Positions 1-6,122 of a stretch of DNA of 12,076 nt are shown here, piece by piece (positions within the stretch are counted from its first letter, which is position 1; the number at the start of each line of letters is the position of its first letter). The notes below the pieces were generated by a model that was not told where the DNA came from, did not search any database, and saw only the letters and a list, made by a program, of their open reading frames with translations. Made by a program: the position numbers and the translations under genes. Source of the stretch: Propionibacteriaceae bacterium (lineage in GTDB: Bacteria > Actinomycetota > Actinomycetes > Propionibacteriales > Propionibacteriaceae); NCBI GenBank assembly GCA_003451975.1, contig DMIX01000293.1:1-12076 (forward strand). The letters run 5' to 3'.

Positions 1-895
1 GGCGGGAAGCATTGCGGAAGGCGGCCTCGAGGAGTGACTTGAACCTGGGTGGGTCCTGAAGTTCGGCCATTCCCCAGCGCACGACGTACCACGATTGGGC
101 CTGGAGAGCCTGCTCGCGGCGCTTCTCTGCCATGACAACCTCCGCAGCAGACTGGCCCGGCGACAACAACTGGTCGTACTTAATCTTGCCGTCGAACTCG
201 CCCAGCACGCCCAGCTCAGGCCAGCCGAAGTCGGATCGGAATTGTCGACCATCGACCCAGCAGGGCCACTGCAACTCGGGCGAGGGAACTCCCAGCTGCC
301 ACATCAGGAGTCGGCTCAATGATTCGCCATAGCTCTCTGAACGGCCATCGGCCAAGGCGGCCGCTCGTCGTCCTTTGGCCATACCGGGCCGTCGTGGCCA
401 CAGTGAGACCTGCTCGGCAAGTTCATCACGAGGATGACCCCTTCTCAACGCAACATCGCAGGCAGCAAGTCCGTAGGCGAGCCCGGCGGTTCGCGCTAGG
501 TCGACGGCTGTCCGAGTCGCTGAAGTCACCAGGAGTCCGGATACTTCGACGACGTCCAGGTCACGAAGCGCGGCCTTGTACTCGTGTAGTTGGTGGTGCA
601 CATGTCCGCCACCAGCCGACATTCGAGTAATGGTCACCTTGTCGAGGGCCGAGCGAGGCACGGGCATTCCGTGCAACAGACCAGCGCTAACGTGGCTCAA
701 GATCGCGCCGGCGCCAAGCAGCCCCACTGTCGCAGCGATGAGTTTCAGGTGGTCGTCTTCCGGACCACGATCAGCGGGAGCATCGTCATAGACCCCGTGT
801 CGGATCTTGACCAGCTGTGCTTCTGCCACCTTTCGCCCGATTTGTCGGGCGTCCATTCCTTCGCGGAGTAACTGTTCGGTCTTGATGAGCGCCAT
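1..895 (-). CDS. AbiEi-like N-terminal / DUF559-type nuclease domain protein (C-terminus cut by window edge)
   Basis: An uninterrupted reading frame runs from an ATG at 895 to the left edge, giving 298 codons. GGTGAGGG just upstream of the ATG can serve as the ribosome binding site. Residues about 1-37 (LLREGMDARQIGRKV...LVKIRHGVY) look like the winged-helix start of AbiEi-type antitoxins, which often read 'G.L.RIRRGVY'. Residues about 185-275 resemble DUF559/Vsr-like PD-(D/E)XK nuclease domains: an ES.SR..L helix, D222 in SDFGWPE, then E233-x-D235-G-K237, and a final WYVVRWG strand. The putative acidic and lysine residues are all present, so the fold may be active. Such proteins are common in actinomycetes and their function is unknown. 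No AbiEii toxin gene is visible within the window. Codon 9 is TTA, a rare codon in high-GC actinomycetes. Function as antitoxin, regulator or nuclease is inference. Confidence 0.8.
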   Translation of the reverse strand, partial: MALIKTEQLLREGMDARQIGRKVAEAQLVKIRHGVYDDAPADRGPEDDHLKLIAATVGLLGAGAILSHVSAGLLHGMPVPRSALDKVTITRMSAGGGHVHHQLHEYKAALRDLDVVEVSGLLVTSATRTAVDLARTAGLAYGLAACDVALRRGHPRDELAEQVSLWPRRPGMAKGRRAAALADGRSESYGESLSRLLMWQLGVPSPELQWPCWVDGRQFRSDFGWPELGVLGEFDGKIKYDQLLSPGQSAAEVVMAEKRREQALQAQSWYVVRWGMAELQDPPRFKSLLEAAFRNASR

Positions 896-983
896 GCCCT
901 CACCATCGGCCGCCGCCCCCACACACGATCACAGCCCCCGCCCCCGTGCACAACTCCATCCCCTCGTCCACAGGCGGACGAAT

Positions 984-1054
984 CACTCTGCGCTCGAACC
1001 CTGATCTTTGCGCCCGAAATCTCGAGCGCAAAGACACAAACCGAGCGCAGAGTG
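984..1054. repeat. Nested inverted repeat with four TYTGCGCYCG copies
   Basis: Outer arms CACTCTGCGCTCG (984-996) and CGAGCGCAGAGTG (1042-1054) are perfect 13-base complements. Inside them TCTTTGCGC (1005-1013) pairs with GCGCAAAGA (1026-1034), and CGA/TCG (1015-1017 with 1022-1024) extends that stem to a 4-base loop across one mismatch. The motif T(C/T)TGCGC(C/T)CG therefore occurs twice on each strand. The element begins 7 bases after the prs stop codon and ends 88 bases before the start codon of the AbiEi/DUF559 gene, both on the minus strand. It lacks a T-tract, so it is not a textbook intrinsic terminator. It could be an operator, a dispersed palindromic repeat or a transcript-end stabiliser. 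Confidence 0.8.
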
Positions 1055-1061
1055 GGTTGGA

Positions 1062-2036
1062 CTAGTGGGAGTTGAACAGGGAGGCGACTGAGCCTTCTTC
1101 GAAGACGGCCTGGATCGCCTGGGCCAGTAGAGGCGCCATGGACAGCACGGTGAGCTTGGGGATGTTCACGGTCTCGGGGATCGGCAAGGTATTGGTCACG
1201 ATGACCTCTTCGATCGCCGACTCATTGAGACGCTTGGCGGCCGGGCCCGAGAGAATCGGGTGGGTGGCAGCAGTGATCACTTGCAGCGCGCCGGCCGCCT
1301 TAAGGGCTTCCGCGGCTTGGCAGATCGTTCCGGCAGTGTCGATCATGTCGTCGACCAGCAGACAGACCCGTCCGTCCACCTCACCGACGACCTCACCCAC
1401 AGCGACCTCATTGGCCTTGTTGGGGTCACGGCGCTTGTGAATGATGGCCAGCGGTGAGCCGAGTTCGTCAGACCACATGTCAGCCAGGCGCACCCGACCG
1501 GCATCAGGCGAAACCACCGTCATGTTGCTGGTGTCGTAGCGGGCCTTCACATAGTCGGCCAGTACCGGGAGCGCGAGCAAATGGTCGACCGGCCCGTCGA
1601 AGAAGCCTTGGATCTGGGCGGCGTGCAGATCCACCGACATCAGACGATTGGCCCCGGCGGCCTTGTACAGGTCGGCCACCAACCGTGCCGAGATCGGTTC
1701 GCGGCCGGCATGCTTCTTGTCCTGCCGTCCGTAGGGATAGAACGGCGAGACCACGGTGATCCGTCGCGCCGATGCCCGCTTCAGGGCGTCGATCATGATG
1801 AGTTGCTCCATGAGCCACTCATTGACCGGTGCCGGGTGGGCCTGGATCACGAAAGCGTCTGCCCCTCGCACCGACTCTTCGAAGCGGACGTAGATCTCGG
1901 AGTTGGCGTAGGTCAGACTCCGGGTCGGCACCAATTCGGTGCCCAGCAGCGATGCCACCTCTTCGGCCAGTTCCGGGAAGGCCCGACCGGTGCAGATCAT
2001 CAGGTGCTTCTCGGTGGCTCGCTTCAGACCGCTCAC
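1062..2036 (-). CDS. prs: Ribose-phosphate pyrophosphokinase (PRPP synthetase)
   Basis: This enzyme makes phosphoribosyl pyrophosphate from ribose 5-phosphate and ATP in the cytoplasm. PRPP feeds purine, pyrimidine, histidine, tryptophan and NAD synthesis and, in arabinan-making actinomycetes, decaprenyl-phospho-arabinose. The 324-residue product has full class I length. It shows the ATP-site loop GRQDKKHAGREPISA (about 103-117), the catalytic-region histidine in SVDLHAAQIQGFF (about 134-146), the flexible-loop HKRRD (about 200-204) and the PRPP-binding signature VDDMIDTAGT (about 228-237). Translation begins at a GTG whose GTGA overlaps the TGA of glmU, so the two genes are translationally coupled. 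The same glmU-prs pair occurs in M. tuberculosis (Rv1018c-Rv1017c). The stop is TAG, with the nested palindrome immediately downstream. Confidence 0.97.
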   Translation of the reverse strand: MSGLKRATEKHLMICTGRAFPELAEEVASLLGTELVPTRSLTYANSEIYVRFEESVRGADAFVIQAHPAPVNEWLMEQLIMIDALKRASARRITVVSPFYPYGRQDKKHAGREPISARLVADLYKAAGANRLMSVDLHAAQIQGFFDGPVDHLLALPVLADYVKARYDTSNMTVVSPDAGRVRLADMWSDELGSPLAIIHKRRDPNKANEVAVGEVVGEVDGRVCLLVDDMIDTAGTICQAAEALKAAGALQVITAATHPILSGPAAKRLNESAIEEVIVTNTLPIPETVNIPKLTVLSMAPLLAQAIQAVFEEGSVASLFNSH

Positions 2037-3496
2037 TTGCCGTTGTCTCCTGCCTCGCGCTCGGCCAGGGCAGCCCGTGCGGACTCGTCGGTTTTCGTTC
2101 CGGGACGCTTGCGCTCGACCCAGCCCTTGATGTTTCGCTGTTGCCCGCGGGCCACCGCAAGTTCCCCCGGCCCGACGTCGGTCGTGATAGTCGACCCGGC
2201 CGCAACATAGGAGCCCGGGGCGATCTCGACAGGAGCGACCAGCACCGAATCACTGCCCACGAAGCTGTTGTCGCCCACGACGGTGGTGGACTTGGTGACC
2301 CCGTCGTAGTTGGCGAAGATCGTACCCGCTCCGATATTGACGCCTTCACCCAGCACCGCATCGCCGCAGTAGGTCAAGTGCGGCACCTTGGTTCCGGCAC
2401 CAATCACGGCCTTCTTGGTCTCGACGAAAGCCCCGACCTTGCCGCCGGTACCCAACTCAGTGCCCGGACGCAGATAGCTGAACGGCCCGACGGTCGCACC
2501 GGCACCGATCACTGCGAGTTCAACGTGGCTTCGCATCACCGTTGCATTCTCGCCCACTTCGACGTCGATCAGGGTGGTGTCCGGCCCAATGGTCGCCCCC
2601 GCAGCCACTGAGGTCGCTCCGGCCAGCGTGGTTCCCGGCAACAGCGTCACATCCACAGCCAGATCGACTTCGGCATGCACCCAGGTGGACGCCGGGTCCA
2701 GCACGGTCACACCTTCGGTCATCCAGTGCCGCAGAATGCGTCGATTCGCCTCGGCATTGCGCTCGGAGAGCTGGATGCGATCGTTGACACCCTCGGTCTG
2801 CAGATAGTCGGCCAGGAGCCAGCCACCCACCCGGCCACCGGAATTACGAGCGAGGGTGATCACATCGGTGAGATAGAACTCACCTTGCGCATTGTCGGTG
2901 GTGAGCGCGCCGATGCCGCTACTCAAGGCGTCGGCGTCGAAGACGTAGATGCCGGCATTGATCTCGTCGACAGCCAGTTCCTCCGCCGAACCGTCGGATT
3001 GCTCGACGATCCGGGCCACTTGGTCACCGGCGCGAATGATGCGTCCATAGCCGGTGGGGTCGGGCACCCGAGCGGTCAAGACGGTGACGGTGTTGGCGTC
3101 GCGACGGTGTGCCTGCACCAACTCGACCAGTGTCTGTCCTGTCAGCAGCGGCACATCACCGGAGGTGACCACCACTTCTCCGCTGAGTTGCGACAGCGCG
3201 GCCAGCCCGGCCCGGACGGCATCACCGGTGCCACGCTGTTCCTCCTGGACGGCGGTGACCACGTGCGGTGCGATGTCTGCCAGATGCGCGCTGACCAGGT
3301 CGCGGCCGTGGCCCACCACGACCACCAATTGCTGCGGGGCCAATGCATCGGCGGCGTCCACAGCCAACGAGATCATCGATTTTCCGGCCACCTCGTGCAG
3401 CACTTTGGGAGTGGCCGATTTCATTCGGGTTCCGGCGCCGGCGGCCATGACGACCACCGCAGCTACTGACGTGACGTTGATGTCGCTCTCACTCAC
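2033..3496 (-). CDS. glmU: Bifunctional UDP-N-acetylglucosamine pyrophosphorylase / glucosamine-1-phosphate N-acetyltransferase
   Basis: GlmU acetylates glucosamine 1-phosphate and then couples it to UTP, giving UDP-GlcNAc for peptidoglycan. From a possible GTG at 3502 the frame is 489 residues. The N-terminal uridyltransferase domain has MAAGAGTRMKSATPKVLH (about 19-36), QRGTGDAV (about 89-96) and GDVPLL. The C-terminal left-handed beta-helix carries the acetyltransferase residues R345 (LRPGTEL), K363 (ETKK), H375 and Y378 (PHLTYCGD) and the NIGAGT/NYDG block, all at positions expected from E. coli GlmU. I prefer the GTG at 3496, two codons later, because AGGGG precedes it by five bases; a GTG at 3502 would leave no spacing. 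The C-terminal tail of about 30 charged residues is longer than in E. coli but usual in actinomycetes. The gene lies 32 bases downstream of tRNA-Gln and overlaps prs. Confidence 0.96.
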   Translation of the reverse strand: MSESDINVTSVAAVVVMAAGAGTRMKSATPKVLHEVAGKSMISLAVDAADALAPQQLVVVVGHGRDLVSAHLADIAPHVVTAVQEEQRGTGDAVRAGLAALSQLSGEVVVTSGDVPLLTGQTLVELVQAHRRDANTVTVLTARVPDPTGYGRIIRAGDQVARIVEQSDGSAEELAVDEINAGIYVFDADALSSGIGALTTDNAQGEFYLTDVITLARNSGGRVGGWLLADYLQTEGVNDRIQLSERNAEANRRILRHWMTEGVTVLDPASTWVHAEVDLAVDVTLLPGTTLAGATSVAAGATIGPDTTLIDVEVGENATVMRSHVELAVIGAGATVGPFSYLRPGTELGTGGKVGAFVETKKAVIGAGTKVPHLTYCGDAVLGEGVNIGAGTIFANYDGVTKSTTVVGDNSFVGSDSVLVAPVEIAPGSYVAAGSTITTDVGPGELAVARGQQRNIKGWVERKRPGTKTDESARAALAEREAGDNGK

Positions 3497-3528
3497 ATGC
3501 ACCCCTAGGGCTGGCTGGATTGACGTCG

Positions 3529-3607
3529 TTCCCCGGGTAGGAGTCGAACCTACGTCGCTAGTCCTGATTCAAAGTCAGGCGGGCCCTGCCGGCAGACCAA
3601 CCGGGGA
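3529..3607 (-). tRNA. tRNA-Gln (anticodon TTG)
   Basis: Read on the minus strand, TCCCCGG and CCGGGGA form a perfect 7-bp acceptor stem. CCTGA/TCAGG closes a 7-base anticodon loop CTTTGAA, giving anticodon TTG, which decodes CAA (Gln). GTAGG/CCTAC closes the T loop TTCGACT. The discriminator is A and no CCA is encoded. The U1-A72 pair fits glutamine tRNA identity. The D arm is less regular: GGTC can pair with GGCC, but two bases then precede the anticodon stem and the base expected to be A14 is T. Nine bases (ACTAGCGAC) lie between the anticodon and T stems, where five are usual. It is probably functional, because all other stems are perfect, but its geometry is atypical. Confidence 0.85.
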
Positions 3608-3629
3608 ATGATCGTCGCTTAACGACCTT

Positions 3630-3635
3630 GGTCAA
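3630..3635 (-). promoter_or_regulatory. Possible -35 hexamer of the tRNA-Gln/glmU promoter
   Basis: The minus strand carries TTGACC, close to the TTGACA consensus, about 22 bases before the tRNA. The best -10-like sequence at suitable spacing (GATCAT, 16 bases on) sits almost against the tRNA 5' end. That would place the transcription start inside the tRNA, so the assignment is weak. Confidence 0.2.
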
Positions 3636-3703
3636 CTTTAGGGGCCAACGGCCAACCGCGCATCTCGACCGGTCAGACCAGGGCCGCGCCGCCCCGAGGG
3701 AAG

Positions 3704-3740
3704 CCACAATTTCGCTGACTGGGACGCCGGATCCACAATT
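3704..3740 (+). repeat. Direct repeat CCACAATT upstream of the TetR gene
   Basis: CCACAATT occurs at 3704-3711 and again at 3733-3740, 29 bases apart, and the second copy ends 5 bases before the TetR start codon. The position suits an autoregulatory site. TetR proteins usually bind palindromes rather than direct repeats, so this is only a candidate. Confidence 0.3.
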
Positions 3741-3745
3741 GGGCC

Positions 3746-4420
3746 ATGTCCGTCACCCCGACGACCGCACGCGCCCGCCGCAGCCGGGTGCGGATGACGC
3801 GCAACGAGCGCCGGGAGCAACTCATCGACGTTGCCCGCGCCCTGTTCGCCGAGCGGGGTCTGGAAGGCACCTCGGTCGAGGAGATCGCCGCGCATGCCGG
3901 GGTGAGCAAGCCGGTGGTCTATGAACACTTCGGCGGAAAAGAAGGTCTCTATGCGGTCGTCGTCGACCGCGAAGTACGCACCCTGCACGATTCGATTCGT
4001 GCCGCGATCACGACTCCGGACACCAACCCTCGTTCGCTGATCGAATTGGGAACGCTGGCGCTGTTGGACTACATCGACGATCACCCCAATGGTTTCCGAA
4101 TCCTGTCCCGGGATTCCTCGGCGACGTCACCGGAGGGGTCGTTTGCGACGATCCTTTCCGATATCGCCTCCCGCGTGGAGGATCTGCTCGGCGACGAGTT
4201 CACCAAACGTGCGCTGGACCCGGAAACCGCGCCGCTGTACGCCCAGATGCTGGTGGGCCTGGTCGCTCTGGCCGGGCAATGGTGGATGGACACTCGCGAT
4301 GAACACGGCCTGGCCAAGCCGGTGGTGGCCGCACACCTAGTGAACCTGGCCTGGTACGGCATGCGGAACCTGAGCAGCAATCCACGCCTCTACACCCAAC
4401 GAGGTAGCGCCAAGGCCTGA
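3746..4420 (+). CDS. TetR/AcrR family transcriptional regulator
   Basis: The 224-residue protein has a basic N-terminal tail and a TetR DNA-binding domain at about 17-70. The core SVEEIAAHAGVSKPVVYEHF (43-62) is the helix-turn-helix, followed by GGKEGLY. The ligand-binding half is all-helical, with W179/W180 and a long C-terminal helix that usually forms the dimer. A TetR gene beside and divergent from glmU is also found in M. tuberculosis (Rv1019), where it is reported as an autorepressor of the genes after it. Here the following genes differ, so the target may be its own promoter, the pair at 4582-6073 or the MFS gene. Family membership is certain; ligand and targets are unknown. The ATG at 3746 has only a weak ribosome binding site; an in-frame ATG at 3794 is the alternative. 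Confidence 0.93.
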   Translation: MSVTPTTARARRSRVRMTRNERREQLIDVARALFAERGLEGTSVEEIAAHAGVSKPVVYEHFGGKEGLYAVVVDREVRTLHDSIRAAITTPDTNPRSLIELGTLALLDYIDDHPNGFRILSRDSSATSPEGSFATILSDIASRVEDLLGDEFTKRALDPETAPLYAQMLVGLVALAGQWWMDTRDEHGLAKPVVAAHLVNLAWYGMRNLSSNPRLYTQRGSAKA

Positions 4421-4476
4421 CTGGGTGCCTGAACCACGCGCAGCGGGCGTCGTTGCCACGATGGATTGAATTCTCC

Positions 4477-4506
4477 ATGACCTCCGCCACCAGTGCGGGA
4501 TAGTAT
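4477..4506 (+). promoter_or_regulatory. Candidate sigma-70-type promoter for the WXG100-protein/lipoprotein pair
   Basis: ATGACC (4477-4482) and TAGTAT (4501-4506) are each 4 of 6 to the -35 and -10 consensus, with an 18-base spacer. Transcription would begin near 4513, giving a leader of about 70 bases before the preferred GTG at 4582. The gap between the TetR gene and this gene has no better match and no clear terminator. Confidence 0.35.
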
Positions 4507-4531
4507 CGGCGACCAGACGCAAGCATGTTTC

Positions 4532-4551
4532 GGAGAAGCGAGTATTTCTCC
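4532..4551 (+). other. Small hairpin in the leader of the WXG100-protein gene
   Basis: GGAGAA (4532-4537) pairs with TTCTCC (4546-4551) around an 8-base loop. It lies between the candidate promoter and the preferred start codon. The stem is short and may have no role. The GGAG arm could mimic a ribosome binding site but leads to no start codon. Confidence 0.25.
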
Positions 4552-4581
4552 TGTTATCCCCATGATTCGAGGTGGCAACCG

Positions 4582-5583
4582 GTGTCCATGCAAGGAATGA
4601 ACCTCACCGCAATGCGCGGGGTTGCCAAGGCCCTCGGCGACTGCAGTCAGGATTTGAGCGATTCGGTCAAAAGGCTCGATCAGCTCCTGCGTAGCGTCGA
4701 TTGGCGAGGACCAGATGCAGAGCAGTTCCTGCACGACTGGCGCACTAAAGACCGGCCGTTCGCGGTGCGCGGCATCACCCATTTGGGCGAGCGCGGAGCC
4801 TTCCTGCAGCAGCAGGTCACCGACCAGGAGACATCCTCAAACTCCGACGGTCAGGGATCCGCCCCTGGTTCGAGCAACGGCGCGCCGGCTTCACCATCGG
4901 ACACCTCGACCACCTCCAGCGGGTACTCGATCGGGCCAGGCCACAAACCCGACATTCATTGGGACGAGGATTTCGTGTGGGGATCACAGTCGGCCACTCC
5001 ACAAGATGTTGCCAGTGCCGCCGAGTGGCGAACAAAGGGCGAATTGGCACTCTTGGTGCCGGGTCTCGGCGACGCTGCGAGAGCCTATTTGCATTATTGG
5101 GACAACAACGGCGAACCATTCCACATCGACTACGACCGCGCCGCTGCCGAGGACTCGTCGATTCAGCACAACATCGATGATGAGATTCGTCGTTCCATGA
5201 CCGGCGCGGAAGAACTCATCGAGCAGGGCAACCAATCGTTCTCCATGACCGGACCGGCGTCCGGAACGCAGCACTATCCGGTCACCGAAAACTGGCAGAA
5301 GACCATCGGCGGCTACCAGCAGTGGAGCAGCGCAGAGGTGACGACATCGGGTAACACGGCAACGATGACGATCACCGTCCACGCCGAGGACTACTACAAC
5401 TTCAACAAGGGTCAGTCCGACATCGCCAGCGAGACCCCCGACAATGTCAACGGTCGCTTCTGCGAGATCGGGTGGGCCAAGCCCTTCCCCACCTCCGGTG
5501 ATGTGACCCGGGTTGTCACGTGGGAACTGGGATCGAACAATCCCACCATCAGTACGCCGTCCGGAACTCACCAGGAGCGATGA
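4582..5583 (+). CDS. WXG100-domain protein, probable type VII (ESX-like) secretion substrate with uncharacterised C-terminal domain
   Basis: From a GTG at 4582, with GAGGTGG six bases upstream, the product is 333 residues. The frame can be extended to an ATG at 4525, but that start has no ribosome binding site. Residues about 5-85 form a helical hairpin with W41-R42-G43 at the turn, as in WXG100 proteins. A Ser/Gly/Pro/Thr-rich linker follows (about 86-117). The remaining 200 or so residues form a separate domain with PGLGDAARAYLHYWDNNGE near 160-178, IGGYQQWSSAEV, a strand TMTITVHAEDYYNFN (about 261-275), NGRF (290-293), GWAKPF and a final VTW. There is no N-terminal signal peptide, consistent with type VII export. 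I cannot name the C-terminal domain; this layout is typical of secreted effectors or toxins, but that is inference. No ESX machinery gene lies in the window, and no YxxxD/E export motif is evident. A lipoprotein gene follows 4 bases after the stop. Confidence 0.8.
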   Translation: MSMQGMNLTAMRGVAKALGDCSQDLSDSVKRLDQLLRSVDWRGPDAEQFLHDWRTKDRPFAVRGITHLGERGAFLQQQVTDQETSSNSDGQGSAPGSSNGAPASPSDTSTTSSGYSIGPGHKPDIHWDEDFVWGSQSATPQDVASAAEWRTKGELALLVPGLGDAARAYLHYWDNNGEPFHIDYDRAAAEDSSIQHNIDDEIRRSMTGAEELIEQGNQSFSMTGPASGTQHYPVTENWQKTIGGYQQWSSAEVTTSGNTATMTITVHAEDYYNFNKGQSDIASETPDNVNGRFCEIGWAKPFPTSGDVTRVVTWELGSNNPTISTPSGTHQER

Positions 5584-5587
5584 GCCG

Positions 5588-6073
5588 ATGCCGATCAAAG
5601 CCCTCCTGACAGCGCTCGCCTCGACGCTCCTCCTCCTGTCCGCCTGCACCTCAGCCGGAGCCGACCAACCAAGCAGAGGATCAACTGTGCACGCAGAAAA
5701 GACCGGTGATGGAAAGCTCCATCACGAGCTGGAACCATTGACGTCACGGATCCCGGCATTGTCCGAGGTCACGGCAGCGACCTGGACCAGTGGAACCCTT
5801 GGCTCGAATCGGGCGCCAGGACCCAGCACCTATTGGATAGACGTGGTCGCAGAGCTGCCGCAATCGTCCGCAGATGAGCTCCGCGCCACGCTCGCGACCA
5901 CCACGACCGGTGACGCACCATCGGTGGCTGCCCCACTGACTGCGACGGTGCCCTCGGGCGAGTGGCTGGCCGGATCTGACCTGGATGCGCACTTCTCCGA
6001 GGGAGGGTGGTCCAGCCGCGTACACCTGCAGGCGGACGGCACCACGCTGGTGGTGGAGATCACCGGGGCATAG
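5588..6073 (+). CDS. Small lipoprotein, partner of the WXG100-domain protein
   Basis: The ATG at 5588 lies 4 bases after the upstream stop, and AGGAG precedes it within the end of that gene, so the two are probably cotranslated. An upstream in-frame GTG at 5513 would bury the signal peptide and is unlikely. The 161-residue product opens with MPIK, a hydrophobic stretch and the lipobox LSAC, with the acylated cysteine at 20. It should therefore be anchored on the outer face of the membrane. The mature part has a disordered stretch to about residue 45, then a compact alpha/beta domain containing SGTLG, GPSTYWIDVV and SGEWLAGSDLDAHFSEGGWSS. I do not recognise a named family. By its position it could be an immunity or docking partner for the secreted product upstream. 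That is inference from operon context and location only. Confidence 0.8.
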   Translation: MPIKALLTALASTLLLLSACTSAGADQPSRGSTVHAEKTGDGKLHHELEPLTSRIPALSEVTAATWTSGTLGSNRAPGPSTYWIDVVAELPQSSADELRATLATTTTGDAPSVAAPLTATVPSGEWLAGSDLDAHFSEGGWSSRVHLQADGTTLVVEITGA

Positions 6074-6110
6074 CCGCTGGCGGAGTCCAGCAGGCCGAGT
6101 CGGCCGCGAC

Positions 6111-6116
6111 TACAGT
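6111..6116 (+). promoter_or_regulatory. -10 element for leaderless MFS transcript
   Basis: TACAGT fits the actinobacterial TAnnnT -10 pattern. It ends six bases before the GTG start codon at 6123, so the expected transcription start coincides with the first base of that codon. There is no Shine-Dalgarno sequence and no consensus -35 hexamer. Confidence 0.5.
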
Positions 6117-6122
6117 GGCCCG

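Noticed and set aside
896..983. DnaA-box-like or other origin signals (TCCACAGG, GTGCACAA)
   Set aside because: Only partial, isolated matches, with no cluster and no dnaA/dnaN genes nearby.
984..1054. Intrinsic terminator for prs
   Set aside because: The stems are strong, but no T-tract follows on the minus strand, so simple Rho-independent termination is not supported.
1829..2611. 260-codon plus-strand frame, and a similar 264-codon frame at 2675-3469
   Set aside because: Both are antisense to glmU, which is supported along its whole length by conserved residues; long antisense frames are common in high-GC DNA.
4525..4581. Longer N-terminus of the WXG100-domain protein from the ATG at 4525
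   Set aside because: It has no ribosome binding site and adds 19 residues unlike the usual WXG100 start, whereas the GTG at 4582 has GAGGTGG at ideal spacing.
5391..5411. Colicin M-like catalytic motif in DYYNFN
   Set aside because: The D-x-Y spacing is suggestive, but the expected second Asp is Asn and no His-Arg pair follows, so I do not claim lipid II hydrolase activity.
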